This document shows, one piece after another, positions 37,711 through 45,705 of a DNA stretch of 64,000 nt. Each line of letters begins with the position of its first letter. The stretch's first letter is position 1. The DNA comes from Saprospiraceae bacterium (lineage in GTDB: Bacteria > Bacteroidota > Bacteroidia > Chitinophagales > Saprospiraceae). The DNA lies in assembly GCA_016787345.1 (NCBI GenBank), contig JAEUUU010000047.1:1-64000 (forward strand), read 5' to 3'. A program made the translations under genes and the position numbers. A model generated the notes under the pieces. The model did no database searches, was not told the origin of the DNA, and saw only the letters and a program-made list of their open reading frames with translations.

Positions 37711-38640
37711 ATGGCAGATAATTCTGTTGCACATGCACACGAAACACATGGCGCTCACCAAGAGGGCGGCCACAACTGGGAAGGAGCAGCGGAACCCTTC
37801 AAGGCGAGCTATGGCAAGCTGATGATGTGGTACTTCCTTGTGTCTGATGCATTTACTTTCGCAGGCTTCCTGATTGCCTATGGCGCACTTCGTTTTAGTA
37901 TGCCAAGCTGGCCGGAACCCGACTTTGTTTTTGCATCGTTTCCATTCCTGAAAGAGGGAACCCACTGGCCACTGGTGTTTGTGACCTTCATGACCTTCGT
38001 CCTCATTTTCAGTTCGGTTACGATGGTTCGTGCCGTGCAGGAGGGCCATCGCGAAAATCGCAGAGGGGTGGTGTTCTGGATGTTCCTTACGATTCTGGGG
38101 GGCGCGGTCTTCCTCGGTTCGCAGGCCTATGAATGGACGACCCTGATCGTTAAAGAGAACGTGTCCGTTTCTCGCAACCCCTTCGGTCGCCACCTGAACG
38201 ATGGTTATCTCGTCGAACTGGATGCCCAGGGCCAGCCTGTCATGGATGCCAATGGACGTCCCAAGCCACTAATGAAAGATGGTGCTATCGCCGAAGTAAA
38301 AAAAGGTGATTCCTATTTGCTTCATGGTCACCGCCATGACGGCAAAGTGGAACTTGAGCAGCCGTATATCTTTTACACCAAAGGATCTGATGCTGGCGAA
38401 TTACGTCCTGTCGAACCCGGCCCCAAAGCTTTCGGCGCCCTGTTCTTCTTTATCACGGGCTTCCACGGCTTTCACGTGTTCTCCGGCGTATTGTTCCTCA
38501 GCATTATTGCTATCAACGCTGCCAGCGGTTTGTATGCCGCCCGTAAAAACGGCTACGAAATGGTGGAAAAAATCGGTCTTTACTGGCACTTCGTAGACCT
38601 CGTCTGGGTGTTCGTATTCCTTGTATTCTACCTGCTGTAA
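37711..38640 (+). CDS. cytochrome c oxidase subunit III, long form
   Basis: The 309-residue protein has the subunit III helices and motifs (MMWYFLVSDAFTFAGF, ITGFHGFHVFSGVLFL, GLYWHFVDLVWVFVF). It carries an inserted soluble loop of about 80 residues (VELDAQGQPVMDANGRPKP to PYIFYTKGSD) between helices, which is absent from the shorter paralogue. The N-terminus is His-rich (HAHETHGAHQEGGH). It probably pairs with CoxA in the mature oxidase. Confidence 0.9.
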   Translation: MADNSVAHAHETHGAHQEGGHNWEGAAEPFKASYGKLMMWYFLVSDAFTFAGFLIAYGALRFSMPSWPEPDFVFASFPFLKEGTHWPLVFVTFMTFVLIFSSVTMVRAVQEGHRENRRGVVFWMFLTILGGAVFLGSQAYEWTTLIVKENVSVSRNPFGRHLNDGYLVELDAQGQPVMDANGRPKPLMKDGAIAEVKKGDSYLLHGHRHDGKVELEQPYIFYTKGSDAGELRPVEPGPKAFGALFFFITGFHGFHVFSGVLFLSIIAINAASGLYAARKNGYEMVEKIGLYWHFVDLVWVFVFLVFYLL

Positions 38641-38680
38641 CCCCTGTCCCTGCTCATCACCTCTTTAATTGCTGATAACA

Positions 38681-39118
38681 ATGTCGCACTTATCATACGA
38701 AGATCAAAAGAAACTCGTCTTCCGCGGATTGATGATCCTGGGTATCATCACTTTGGTTGAAGTATTTATAGCCCTGCTGGCCAAAGGCCACATCTCGCAC
38801 AGCATACATTTTAAAGAAGGCTTCGGTCACTACCTGTATATGCTGTTGATGATCGGTTTTTCCCTGTACAAGGCTTACTTCATCATTTTCTACTTTATGC
38901 ACATGGCCTACGAGGTTCGCGGGCTTGTCTTGAGTGTACTGCTCCCGACTTCACTTCTGGTGTGGGCTATCATTGCTTTCTTCCAGGAAGGCAGCTCCTG
39001 GGGGGCACGCCGCGAGCTGATAAAAGAAAAAGACGAAGAATCTGTACGCCCGGCGCCCGCCGGTCAACCGCAGGGATATTACATCATCCCCGGCACAAAC
39101 GGACGAAATAACGGATAA
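38681..39118 (+). CDS. cytochrome c oxidase subunit IV family protein
   Basis: The 145-residue protein has three helices and the motif LMIGFSLYKAYFIIFYFMHMAYEVRG of small subunit IV/CyoD-type proteins, quoted here in outline only as SLYKAYFIIFYFMHM. It stabilises subunits I and III. ATG 38681 is used. It is the last gene before a strong terminator at 39128. Confidence 0.88.
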   Translation: MSHLSYEDQKKLVFRGLMILGIITLVEVFIALLAKGHISHSIHFKEGFGHYLYMLLMIGFSLYKAYFIIFYFMHMAYEVRGLVLSVLLPTSLLVWAIIAFFQEGSSWGARRELIKEKDEESVRPAPAGQPQGYYIIPGTNGRNNG

Positions 39119-39127
39119 AGAAACTTG

Positions 39128-39158
39128 AAAAAGGCGGGGAACAAAACCTCGCCTTTTT
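39128..39158 (+). terminator. intrinsic terminator after the oxidase genes
   Basis: A 12-bp stem pairs AAAAAGGCGGGG with CCTCGCCTTTTT (one G:T pair) around a 7-nt loop and runs into a T-run. It starts 10 bp after the subunit IV stop and marks the end of the act-cox transcription unit. Confidence 0.85.
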
Positions 39159-39182
39159 TGTTGATAATGAATTGATTAACTT

Positions 39183-39833
39183 ATGACTGCAGAATCTAGT
39201 AAAACATCTTCCGGTCCGCGGAGAGTTGCCCGCCTCGTTATTCTCTTTGTGTTGCTGGTCGTACTTCCCGCAGGTTCCTGGTATTACCTGAGCGGCGGAC
39301 TCAACTGGCGTAAAAAGGCTGTTGGCGAATTGAGAATGTACGCCAAAATCCCCCCCGTGATGGTGATTCCGCCTGTCGGCGAACGGTTCAACGATCTGGA
39401 GTCCAAAGTGTGTATTATTTATAATTTTGGGTACGAACCTGATCTGAACGACACGACCAAACTGGTGATGGATACCTACCAGAACCTCTTCACTCAGTTT
39501 GGCTTGTATTCCGACGAAACAGTGCGCCCCGATTTGCGCTTCGTTCCTCTTTTCGAAGGCGGTACGGCCGAGTTTCGTTCCTATTACCAAACCCTGGCCA
39601 GTTCCGATTACGCCACCTGGCGCCGCAGCGGAGGCATTGGGCAATGGCGAACGATACTGGAAAACAGTTACGAACAGTTTTGCCGCGACGAAGGCATTAA
39701 ACCCGCTCCGGCTTATTATGCACTTACGGATACCAGTGGCCATATTCGTCGTTTTTATAACGCCATGAAGCCCAATGAAGTAGGCCGTATGGTGGAACAT
39801 ATCGCCATTTTACTGCCCCGACAACAACAATAA
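39183..39833 (+). CDS. SCO-like membrane-anchored protein lacking the copper motif
   Basis: The 216-residue product has one N-terminal helix (about 17-37) and a thioredoxin-like periplasmic domain. Its position between the oxidase genes and a DUF420 gene is where Bacteroidota encode a SCO1/SenC copper chaperone. The strand-loop that should carry CxxxC reads SKVCIIYNFGYEPDLND, with a single Cys misplaced in the strand, and no conserved His is evident near the end. It is either a degenerate chaperone with a structural role or a different thioredoxin-like protein. Assignment rests mainly on context. Confidence 0.6.
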   Translation: MTAESSKTSSGPRRVARLVILFVLLVVLPAGSWYYLSGGLNWRKKAVGELRMYAKIPPVMVIPPVGERFNDLESKVCIIYNFGYEPDLNDTTKLVMDTYQNLFTQFGLYSDETVRPDLRFVPLFEGGTAEFRSYYQTLASSDYATWRRSGGIGQWRTILENSYEQFCRDEGIKPAPAYYALTDTSGHIRRFYNAMKPNEVGRMVEHIAILLPRQQQ

Positions 39834-39845
39834 GCACAAGTACCT

Positions 39846-40394
39846 ATGATTACCTCTACATCGAAGCCCGATCCGGCACTGGAGAAGAAGATGAACCTGA
39901 TCGCCTATGTCGTCTCTGCAATCGTGTTGCTGCTGGTTGGCGCCATGCGCCGCTACAAGATCGATCTGGGCATTGATTTTAGCTTTTTGCCGCCCTTTCA
40001 CGCCACGCTGAATGCGCTGACGGCAGTAATATTGTTAGTGGCGCTTTGGCATATCAAGAATAAAAGGGTAGAAGCGCACCGCAAGGCAATTTATGCAGCC
40101 ATGGGATGTTCGGCGCTTTTTCTGTTGTCGTACGTGCTCTACCACTTTACCACGCCGGAGACACGCTACGAGGGTACCGGACTGATGCGCACTGTGTATT
40201 TTGTGTTGTTAATATCCCATGTCGTACTGGCGGGTGCAATTTTGCCGTTTATTTTGCTGACCTTCAATCGCGCGTTTACCGGGCAGTACGAACGGCACAA
40301 ACGTATGGCGAGATGGGTATATCCCCTTTGGCTGTATGTGGCGCTTACCGGCCCGATATGTTATTTGATGCTGCGGCCGTATTACCCGACTTAA
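39846..40394 (+). CDS. DUF420 membrane protein, probable oxidase assembly factor
   Basis: The 182-residue protein has four to five helices and the DUF420 features: FLPPFHATLNALTAVILL, HRKAIYAAMGCSALFLLSYVLYHF and the end motif RHKRMARWVYPLWLYVALTGP. DUF420 proteins related to YozB/CtaM are needed for haem-copper oxidase assembly in Firmicutes. The location in the oxidase locus supports the same role here. It starts 12 bp after the SCO-like gene. Confidence 0.85.
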   Translation: MITSTSKPDPALEKKMNLIAYVVSAIVLLLVGAMRRYKIDLGIDFSFLPPFHATLNALTAVILLVALWHIKNKRVEAHRKAIYAAMGCSALFLLSYVLYHFTTPETRYEGTGLMRTVYFVLLISHVVLAGAILPFILLTFNRAFTGQYERHKRMARWVYPLWLYVALTGPICYLMLRPYYPT

Positions 40395-40425
40395 TCATTT
40401 TTTGATCAACAGCATTGACCATATT

Positions 40426-40701
40426 ATGAAAAATAAATTGATCAAGGCACTGGGCCTCCTCGCCCTGGTTTTTACCCTGCAGATATTGCCCGCTCCTGTC
40501 GGCGCACAATGCCCGATGTGCAAGGCAACAGCCGAATCAAATCTCAAAAACGGCGGAACAGCAGGCCGCGGCCTCAATGCGGGAATCCTCTACATGCTTG
40601 TCGTACCCTATTTGCTGGTGGGTTCCATCGGATACTGGTGGTGGCGAAATCGCAAAAAAGAAGAGCAACAAGCAACGGAAGTCACAGAAGAAGACCTGTA
40701 A
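40426..40701 (+). CDS. small membrane protein with CPMCK motif
   Basis: The 91-residue product has a signal peptide (ends VGAQ), then a CPMC pair right after the predicted cleavage site (QCPMCKATAES), a conserved-looking NGGTAGRGLNAGILYM segment, a membrane helix and a basic Lys/Arg/Glu tail. Similar small proteins are recalled next to oxidase genes in other Bacteroidota. The exposed CxxC could bind copper or haem, but no function is established. It ends the accessory group before a terminator. Confidence 0.75.
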   Translation: MKNKLIKALGLLALVFTLQILPAPVGAQCPMCKATAESNLKNGGTAGRGLNAGILYMLVVPYLLVGSIGYWWWRNRKKEEQQATEVTEEDL

Positions 40702-40718
40702 TGCCCGATTTTCGAAGA

Positions 40719-40768
40719 AATACAACAAGAGCGTAGAACGGTTGTCCGTTCTACGCTCTTGTTGTATT
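40719..40768 (+). terminator. long perfect hairpin terminator
   Basis: A 22-bp perfect stem (AATACAACAAGAGCGTAGAACG with its complement) closes a 6-nt loop, 17 bp after the small CPMC gene. The stem is unusually long for an intrinsic terminator and has no long T-run, so it may also be a palindromic repeat. Confidence 0.7.
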
Positions 40769-40860
40769 AGCGTGTAATTTATTCATGGGGTATTCTTAAC
40801 ACGTCGCTAACTGAAATTTTGATACAAACCCCTCATGTTTGCCCTTTAAAATACACAACT

Positions 40861-41238
40861 ATGAAACAAATTTTTTTTACTGCACTTTTTCTGACCATCA
40901 GCGCATTCGGATTGCAGGCCAGCCAAATCATTCCGGCAGGGGAGATGAGGCAGCACCTTTTTCAAAAAACAACTACCCGTCTGGCAGACCAACCCCTTTC
41001 GGAAAAGACCGAACGCCGACTGGTACGCGCTGAAAAACGCCTCAAGCGCATTGCAACTCACCGCACCGCGGGGCCCGATTTCAACGACCCCGTCGCCAAA
41101 TGGCTGTGGTTCGGATTGATCGGCCTGGGACTGGCGTTGTTGTTTTCGCTCGTGAGCTACGGACTGGCCGGGTTGATGGCATTTGCCGGCATTGTTTGCC
41201 TGGTGATCTGGATCATCAAACGGGAGCAGGCCGTGTAA
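40861..41238 (+). CDS. hypothetical membrane protein with signal peptide
   Basis: The 125-residue protein has a signal peptide (ends LQAS), a basic, charged middle (SEKTERRLVRAEKRLKRIA), and two hydrophobic helices near the C-terminus (KWLWFGLIGLGLALLF and LMAFAGIVCLVIWII). This layout is common among small Bacteroidota membrane proteins of unknown role. ATG 40861 is chosen over an upstream frame start. A strong terminator follows at 41244. Confidence 0.7.
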   Translation: MKQIFFTALFLTISAFGLQASQIIPAGEMRQHLFQKTTTRLADQPLSEKTERRLVRAEKRLKRIATHRTAGPDFNDPVAKWLWFGLIGLGLALLFSLVSYGLAGLMAFAGIVCLVIWIIKREQAV

Positions 41239-41243
41239 AATAC

Positions 41244-41273
41244 AAAAGGGCCCGCTGTGCAGCGGGCCCTTTT
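41244..41273 (+). terminator. intrinsic terminator
   Basis: The stem AAAAGGGCCCGCT / AGCGGGCCCTTTT with a GTGC loop starts 6 bp after the preceding stop. The symmetric A/T flanks allow it to act in both directions, ending also the opposing gene at 41300. Confidence 0.9.
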
Positions 41274-41299
41274 GATTTTCAGCAAAAATCTGCGTATGC

Positions 41300-41791
41300 T
41301 TATTTCAAGGTGTAGCGGGCAGCAAGGCCGCCGTAAGCGCCACCGAAACCATTGCCATAACCATTAATGAAGAAGGTCGGCATCCAGTCGAGAGATAGGT
41401 TAACCGGAGCGTTTGCAAATTTGTAGTCGAGGCCGATATTGCCCAGGATTGCAAAGCTGGCATCCGAAGCGTCATCGTCGAAGCCGAAACCATCTTTGTA
41501 GTTCCAGAAATAAGCGGAAGCACCGCCGCCAACGTACCAGTTCAGGCCTTCAACGCTGGCGATATCGAAGTGGTGCTGATATACAGCGCCGACGTTGAAC
41601 CAGCTGTAAAATTCCCAGGAGCGGAAACCGGCAAACACCTCGATGGCAGCCGGTTCGCTGATGAATTGTTTGTAGGAAACAGAAACCGGGTAGCCGAGGC
41701 GAAGACCGATGGCCGAGTTGTAGTTTTTCTGAGCATTGGCGGCAAAGAAGCAGCCGAAAGCAAGCAGGAAGACGAAGAAGATTCTTTTCAT
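41300..41791 (-). CDS. outer-membrane beta-barrel protein, small
   Basis: The 163-residue product has a signal peptide (ends FFAANAQ) and alternating amphipathic strands rich in Gly and aromatics (SAIGLRLGYPVSVSYKQF, WYVGGGASAYFWNYKDG, GGLAARYTLK). This is typical of an eight-strand outer-membrane barrel with a C-terminal aromatic/Leu strand. No specific function can be assigned. ATG 41791 (MKRIFF) is used. Confidence 0.8.
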   Translation of the reverse strand: MKRIFFVFLLAFGCFFAANAQKNYNSAIGLRLGYPVSVSYKQFISEPAAIEVFAGFRSWEFYSWFNVGAVYQHHFDIASVEGLNWYVGGGASAYFWNYKDGFGFDDDASDASFAILGNIGLDYKFANAPVNLSLDWMPTFFINGYGNGFGGAYGGLAARYTLK

Positions 41792-41833
41792 AGTGCTATC
41801 AGAAGTTTTGAGATAAAAGAGTTTTGAACGCGC

Positions 41834-41841
41834 CAAAGGTA
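41834..41841 (-). promoter_or_regulatory. -7 box for the small barrel gene
   Basis: TACCTTTG on the minus strand lies 43 bp before the ATG at 41791. No good TTG is seen at the -33 position, so only the -7 element is supported. Confidence 0.4.
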
Positions 41842-42036
41842 TTCATTCGCGCTTTTACTCGAATTCTGAAACGCACTTTTTTTAGGGATGGGTGAACTTT
41901 TGCGGCAGCGGATATTTTTTCAGACTTTCGCCCTTGAATTGCACCGATTAAGGTGCTAATAGTGCTTTTTAATTGAAAATCAAACTATTGCAGGCTAAAT
42001 TCGTTTAGTCTGCGACTTTCATTCGCCCGGCTGATT

Positions 42037-42501
42037 ATGAAAATTGCTGTTTTTCCAGGCTCATTTGATCCGATCACTACTGGTCATGTCGATCTGGTGC
42101 AGCGGGCGCTTCCTCTTTTCGACCGTATTATTGTAGCCGTGGGCGTGAATACAACCAAAAAGTATTTGTTTTCCCTCGAGCAACGGTTGGAATGGCTACG
42201 TCAGGTATTTGCCAAAGAGGACAAGATCGAGGTCGATTATTTTGAAAAACTCACAGCCCATTATTGCCAACGCATTGGGGCCCGGTACCTTTTGCGGGGC
42301 TTGCGCAATGCGGCTGATTTTGACTATGAAAAAACCATTTCGCAGCTCAATCATATCGTCGGGGGGGGCATCGAAACCGTCTTTTTAATTTCGCAACCCG
42401 AATTTTCCCATATCAGCAGCACTATCGTGCGCGAAATTATCGTGGGCGGCGGCGATGCCACGCCTTTTATTCCCAAGGAGATCAATATCGGGCCCGTCTG
42501 A
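42037..42501 (+). CDS. coaD: phosphopantetheine adenylyltransferase
   Basis: The 154-residue protein has all CoaD motifs: PGSFDPITTGHVDLVQRA (nucleotidyltransferase TxGH), LLRGLRNAADFDYE and the C-terminal SHISSTIVREI. It transfers AMP from ATP to 4'-phosphopantetheine in coenzyme A synthesis. Its length is normal for the family. It precedes pruA by 30 bp and may share its transcript. Confidence 0.96.
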   Translation: MKIAVFPGSFDPITTGHVDLVQRALPLFDRIIVAVGVNTTKKYLFSLEQRLEWLRQVFAKEDKIEVDYFEKLTAHYCQRIGARYLLRGLRNAADFDYEKTISQLNHIVGGGIETVFLISQPEFSHISSTIVREIIVGGGDATPFIPKEINIGPV

Positions 42502-42531
42502 ACCAGGCGGGCCGCCCAACCATTTTATACC

Positions 42532-44163
42532 ATGACAGACGCAATTTTTTCTGTTCCCCTTCCGGTCAATGAACCGGTTCTGAATTATGCTCCCGGTTCA
42601 CCCGAAAAAGCGGCGCTCAAAAAAGCGCTTGCCGAGCTGAAAGCCGAAATACGCGAAGTACCTATGTACATCGGCGGACAGCGGGTGACGACAGCCGAAA
42701 AAGGCACGATCCGGCCGCCGCACGAGTTGAGCCATACCCTGGGTTATTTTTCCCGGGGCAATGCCACGCACGTGGAAGCTGCCATCGAAGCCGCTATGAA
42801 GGCCAAACCAGCCTGGGAGGCCATGCCCTGGCAGGAGCGCGCGGCGATCTTTTTGAGAGCAGCCGATCTGCTGACCGGCCCTTATCGCGCCCGTATGAAC
42901 GCGGCAACCATGCTTTGTCAGAGTAAAAACGCGTTTCAGGCCGAAATTGACGCCGTGTGCGAATTGGCCGATTTCTGGCGCTTTAATGCCTGGTTTATGC
43001 AGGAGATTTACAAAAACCAGCCTTTGAGCGTGCGCAATACCTGGAACCGGACCGATTGGCGGCCGCTGGAAGGATTTGTGTTCGCCCTGACGCCCTTCAA
43101 CTTTACCTCCATTGCCGGCAACCTGCCTACCGCTCCTGCCATGTTGGGCAACGTAGCCGTTTGGAAACCTGCTGAAACACAGATTTATTCGGCAGCGGTC
43201 ATTATGGATATTCTGGAAGAAGCCGGCTTGCCAGCCGGGGTAGTCAACCTGGTGTACGTCGATGGCCAAACGGTGGGTAAAGTGGTGTTTAATCACCGCG
43301 ACTTTGCCGGCCTGCACTTCACCGGAAGTACCGGCGTTTTTCAGCAACTCTGGAAGACGATAGGCAACAATCTCACTTTGTACAAATCCTACCCGCGTAT
43401 TGTGGGCGAAACCGGCGGTAAAGACTTCGTCATTGCCCACGAATCGGCCGACCCCAAAGCGGTGGCGGTGGCGCTAGCCCGCGGAGCATTCGAGTTTCAG
43501 GGGCAAAAGTGTTCGGCTGCTTCACGCGCCTACATTCCCTCTTCGCTTTGGCCCGCAGTGAAAGAATCCCTGACTGCCGATCTGGCGTCGATGAAAATGG
43601 GCAGTCCCGAAGATTTTACCAATTTTATCAATGCTGTGATCGATGAAAAGGCGTTTGACAAAATCACCGGGTTTATCGCCGAAGCCAAAAAATCGGACCA
43701 GGTTAGGTTGATCGCCGGCGGCAATTACGACAAATCGAAAGGGTATTTCATCGAACCCACCGTGCTCGAAGTGTCGGACCCCAACTATGTAACGATGTGC
43801 GAGGAGTTGTTTGGGCCGGTACTGACCATTTATGTGTACGAGAGCGACCGTTATGCAGAGGCATTGGATCTGGTCGACAGTACCTCGCCCTATGCGCTCA
43901 CCGGTGCTATATTTGCCCGCGACCGGGCAGCCATCGAGCAGGCCAACGCACGATTGCGGCATGCGGCTGGTAATTATTACATCAATGACAAACCCACCGG
44001 CGCCGTAGTAGGGCAGCAGCCTTTCGGCGGTGCGCGCGCTTCGGGTACCAACGACAAAGCCGGTTCTGTACTCAACATGTACCGCTGGCTCTCCCCGCGT
44101 ACGATGAAGGAAAACTTCGTTTCGCCGACAGATTACCGTTATCCCTTCCTGCTGGAAGCCTGA
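42532..44163 (+). CDS. pruA: L-glutamate gamma-semialdehyde dehydrogenase
   Basis: The 543-residue aldehyde dehydrogenase has the catalytic Glu in VGETGGKDF and the nucleophile in FQGQKCSAASRAY. The region DWRPLEGFVFALTPFNFTSI and the end PFGGARASGTNDKAGS are typical of the 1-pyrroline-5-carboxylate dehydrogenase type. It oxidises glutamate semialdehyde to glutamate in proline and arginine catabolism, a link to the arginine deiminase 20 kb upstream only in substrate terms. No PutA partner is adjacent. Confidence 0.95.
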   Translation: MTDAIFSVPLPVNEPVLNYAPGSPEKAALKKALAELKAEIREVPMYIGGQRVTTAEKGTIRPPHELSHTLGYFSRGNATHVEAAIEAAMKAKPAWEAMPWQERAAIFLRAADLLTGPYRARMNAATMLCQSKNAFQAEIDAVCELADFWRFNAWFMQEIYKNQPLSVRNTWNRTDWRPLEGFVFALTPFNFTSIAGNLPTAPAMLGNVAVWKPAETQIYSAAVIMDILEEAGLPAGVVNLVYVDGQTVGKVVFNHRDFAGLHFTGSTGVFQQLWKTIGNNLTLYKSYPRIVGETGGKDFVIAHESADPKAVAVALARGAFEFQGQKCSAASRAYIPSSLWPAVKESLTADLASMKMGSPEDFTNFINAVIDEKAFDKITGFIAEAKKSDQVRLIAGGNYDKSKGYFIEPTVLEVSDPNYVTMCEELFGPVLTIYVYESDRYAEALDLVDSTSPYALTGAIFARDRAAIEQANARLRHAAGNYYINDKPTGAVVGQQPFGGARASGTNDKAGSVLNMYRWLSPRTMKENFVSPTDYRYPFLLEA

Positions 44164-44190
44164 TACGGCTTTTAATTCGGTAATAAATAT

Positions 44191-44225
44191 AAAGGCCGGT
44201 TGCGCATGTCGCACAACCGGCCTTT
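44191..44225. terminator. bidirectional terminator between pruA and rplS
   Basis: The stem AAAGGCCGGTTG / CAACCGGCCTTT with an 11-nt loop lies between the convergent pruA and rplS genes. A-rich and T-rich flanks support termination from both sides. Confidence 0.85.
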
Positions 44226-44249
44226 TCGTTTTGCCAGATACCGGGTTGA

Positions 44250-44627
44250 TTAATTGTTGGAAGACGAAGCCGTCATCTTCAATTCCTTGATACGGGCTTT
44301 CTTGCCAACCAATCCGCGCAGATAGTACAGACGGGCGCGGCGAACTTTACCACGCTTGATCACCTGTACGGCAGCGATATTCGGATTGGTGTAGGAAAAG
44401 ATACGTTCCACGCCTACGCCGTGCGAAATTTTGCGGACGGTAAAGGTGCGGGTACGGCCGTGGCCTTTGATCTGGATCACGTCGCCGCGAAAATCCTGTT
44501 CGCGGGTTTTGTCGCCTTCAACGATCTTATAGGTGACTATGATGGTGTCGCCGGTTTTGAAACTGGGGAACTCCGGCGCGGTGAGCATTTGCTCCTGGAC
44601 AAACTGGATGGCTTCCAACTCTTTCAT
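44250..44627 (-). CDS. rplS: 50S ribosomal protein L19
   Basis: The 125-residue protein is recognisable L19: FKTGDTIIVTYKIVEGDKTR, FRGDVIQIKGHG, TFTVRKISHGVGVERIF and the C-terminal GKVRRARLYYLRGLVGKKAR. It sits at the interface with the 30S subunit. It is monocistronic here, without trmD or rpsP. A TACCTTTG -7 box lies 39 bp upstream (44666-44673), and a small inverted repeat CCTGCT-gaatt-AGCAGG at 44646-44662 lies in or at the edge of the leader. Confidence 0.97.
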   Translation of the reverse strand: MKELEAIQFVQEQMLTAPEFPSFKTGDTIIVTYKIVEGDKTREQDFRGDVIQIKGHGRTRTFTVRKISHGVGVERIFSYTNPNIAAVQVIKRGKVRRARLYYLRGLVGKKARIKELKMTASSSNN

Positions 44628-44811
44628 TGCATTGCGTATTTTACACCTGCTGAATTAGCAGGGCGCAAAGGTAAAACCAATACCAGGAAAAAGAAAAATA
44701 TTGTTTGGAGTTTTTCCCTGAAAATGTACCTCCCGCCTAATTATTGACGGGCGTATCCTGCTTTTTTCGACTGAACCGGGAAAAACTTGAACCGAATCGG
44801 CAATTAGATGT

Positions 44812-44843
44812 TTTGAACTTTAATTTATGTACATTTATCTTTG
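44812..44843 (+). promoter_or_regulatory. promoter of the YceI gene
   Basis: TTTG at 44812-44815, 20 bp, then TATCTTTG at 44836-44843: a full match to the Bacteroidota promoter. The inferred start leaves a leader of about 45 nt before the ATG at 44894. Confidence 0.65.
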
Positions 44844-44893
44844 TGCCATCAAACTAACAATTTCACCATCCAATTTTTCTTAAACACCAAGTC

Positions 44894-45475
44894 ATGAAAA
44901 AACTGCTTTTCCTCCCCCTGCTCGCCGTATTGGCCATGGCCGCCACGACTGTGACCAATTACACCGTCGACACTGCTTACAGCAACATCGTCTGGACGGG
45001 CTACAAGGTAACCGGCCAGCATACGGGTAACGTAAAAGTAAAAAGCGGAAACCTTCAGTTCGCCGACGGCGTGCTCACCGGCGGCAGCTTCGAAATTGAC
45101 ATGAATTCGATCACTTGCACAGACATGCAGGGCGAATATGGCGATAAACTCGTCGGTCACCTGAAAAGCGACGACTTTTTCGGCGTAGCTACGCACCCGA
45201 CGGCTAAGTTCGCAATTACTCGCATCATTCCGCAAGACTCCAAAGGCAACTACAAGATCATTGGCGACCTGACGATCAAAAACACCACCAAACCGGCCAA
45301 ATTCTTTGCCAACGTAGTGGATAAAGGCGCCGAGATCAACGCTTCCGGCAAACTGGTAGTCGACCGCTCGGAATACGACGTGCGTTTCGGCTCCGGTTCC
45401 TTCTTCGACGGCCTGGGCGATAAAACCATCTACGACGAATTTGATCTCCAGATTTGGCTCGTTGCCAAAAAATAA
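44894..45475 (+). CDS. YceI family periplasmic protein
   Basis: The 193-residue protein has a signal peptide and the YceI lipocalin-like barrel: DTAYSNIVWTGYKVTGQHTG, GGSFEIDMNSITC, HLKSDDFFGVATHPTAKF and the end DEFDLQIWLVAKK. YceI proteins bind polyisoprenoid or similar lipids in the periplasm. It has its own promoter upstream and a terminator downstream, so it is monocistronic. Confidence 0.93.
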   Translation: MKKLLFLPLLAVLAMAATTVTNYTVDTAYSNIVWTGYKVTGQHTGNVKVKSGNLQFADGVLTGGSFEIDMNSITCTDMQGEYGDKLVGHLKSDDFFGVATHPTAKFAITRIIPQDSKGNYKIIGDLTIKNTTKPAKFFANVVDKGAEINASGKLVVDRSEYDVRFGSGSFFDGLGDKTIYDEFDLQIWLVAKK

Positions 45476-45497
45476 CGTATTCTGAAACGATCTTTTT

Positions 45498-45529
45498 ACC
45501 GGTCCGGCAGGTTTTCCTGCCGGACCGGT
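45498..45529 (+). terminator. intrinsic terminator of the YceI gene
   Basis: A 14-bp stem ACCGGTCCGGCAGG / CCTGCCGGACCGGT with a TTTT loop starts 22 bp after the stop and is followed by TTGATTTTTG. Confidence 0.9.
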
Positions 45530-45705
45530 TTGATTTTTGTGGAAGTGGTTGTGATAAGGTGACGTTAAAAAATAATTTGCGTCTACCAGACGTGTTATTT
45601 TTGCGCACTGATTCGGTAAAATGACCGATGCATGTACGATAATCGTTTTGCAGACGTTTCAAGCCCAAACAGATATTTTCTATCGACTTAACCTTACGTT
45701 CCCTT

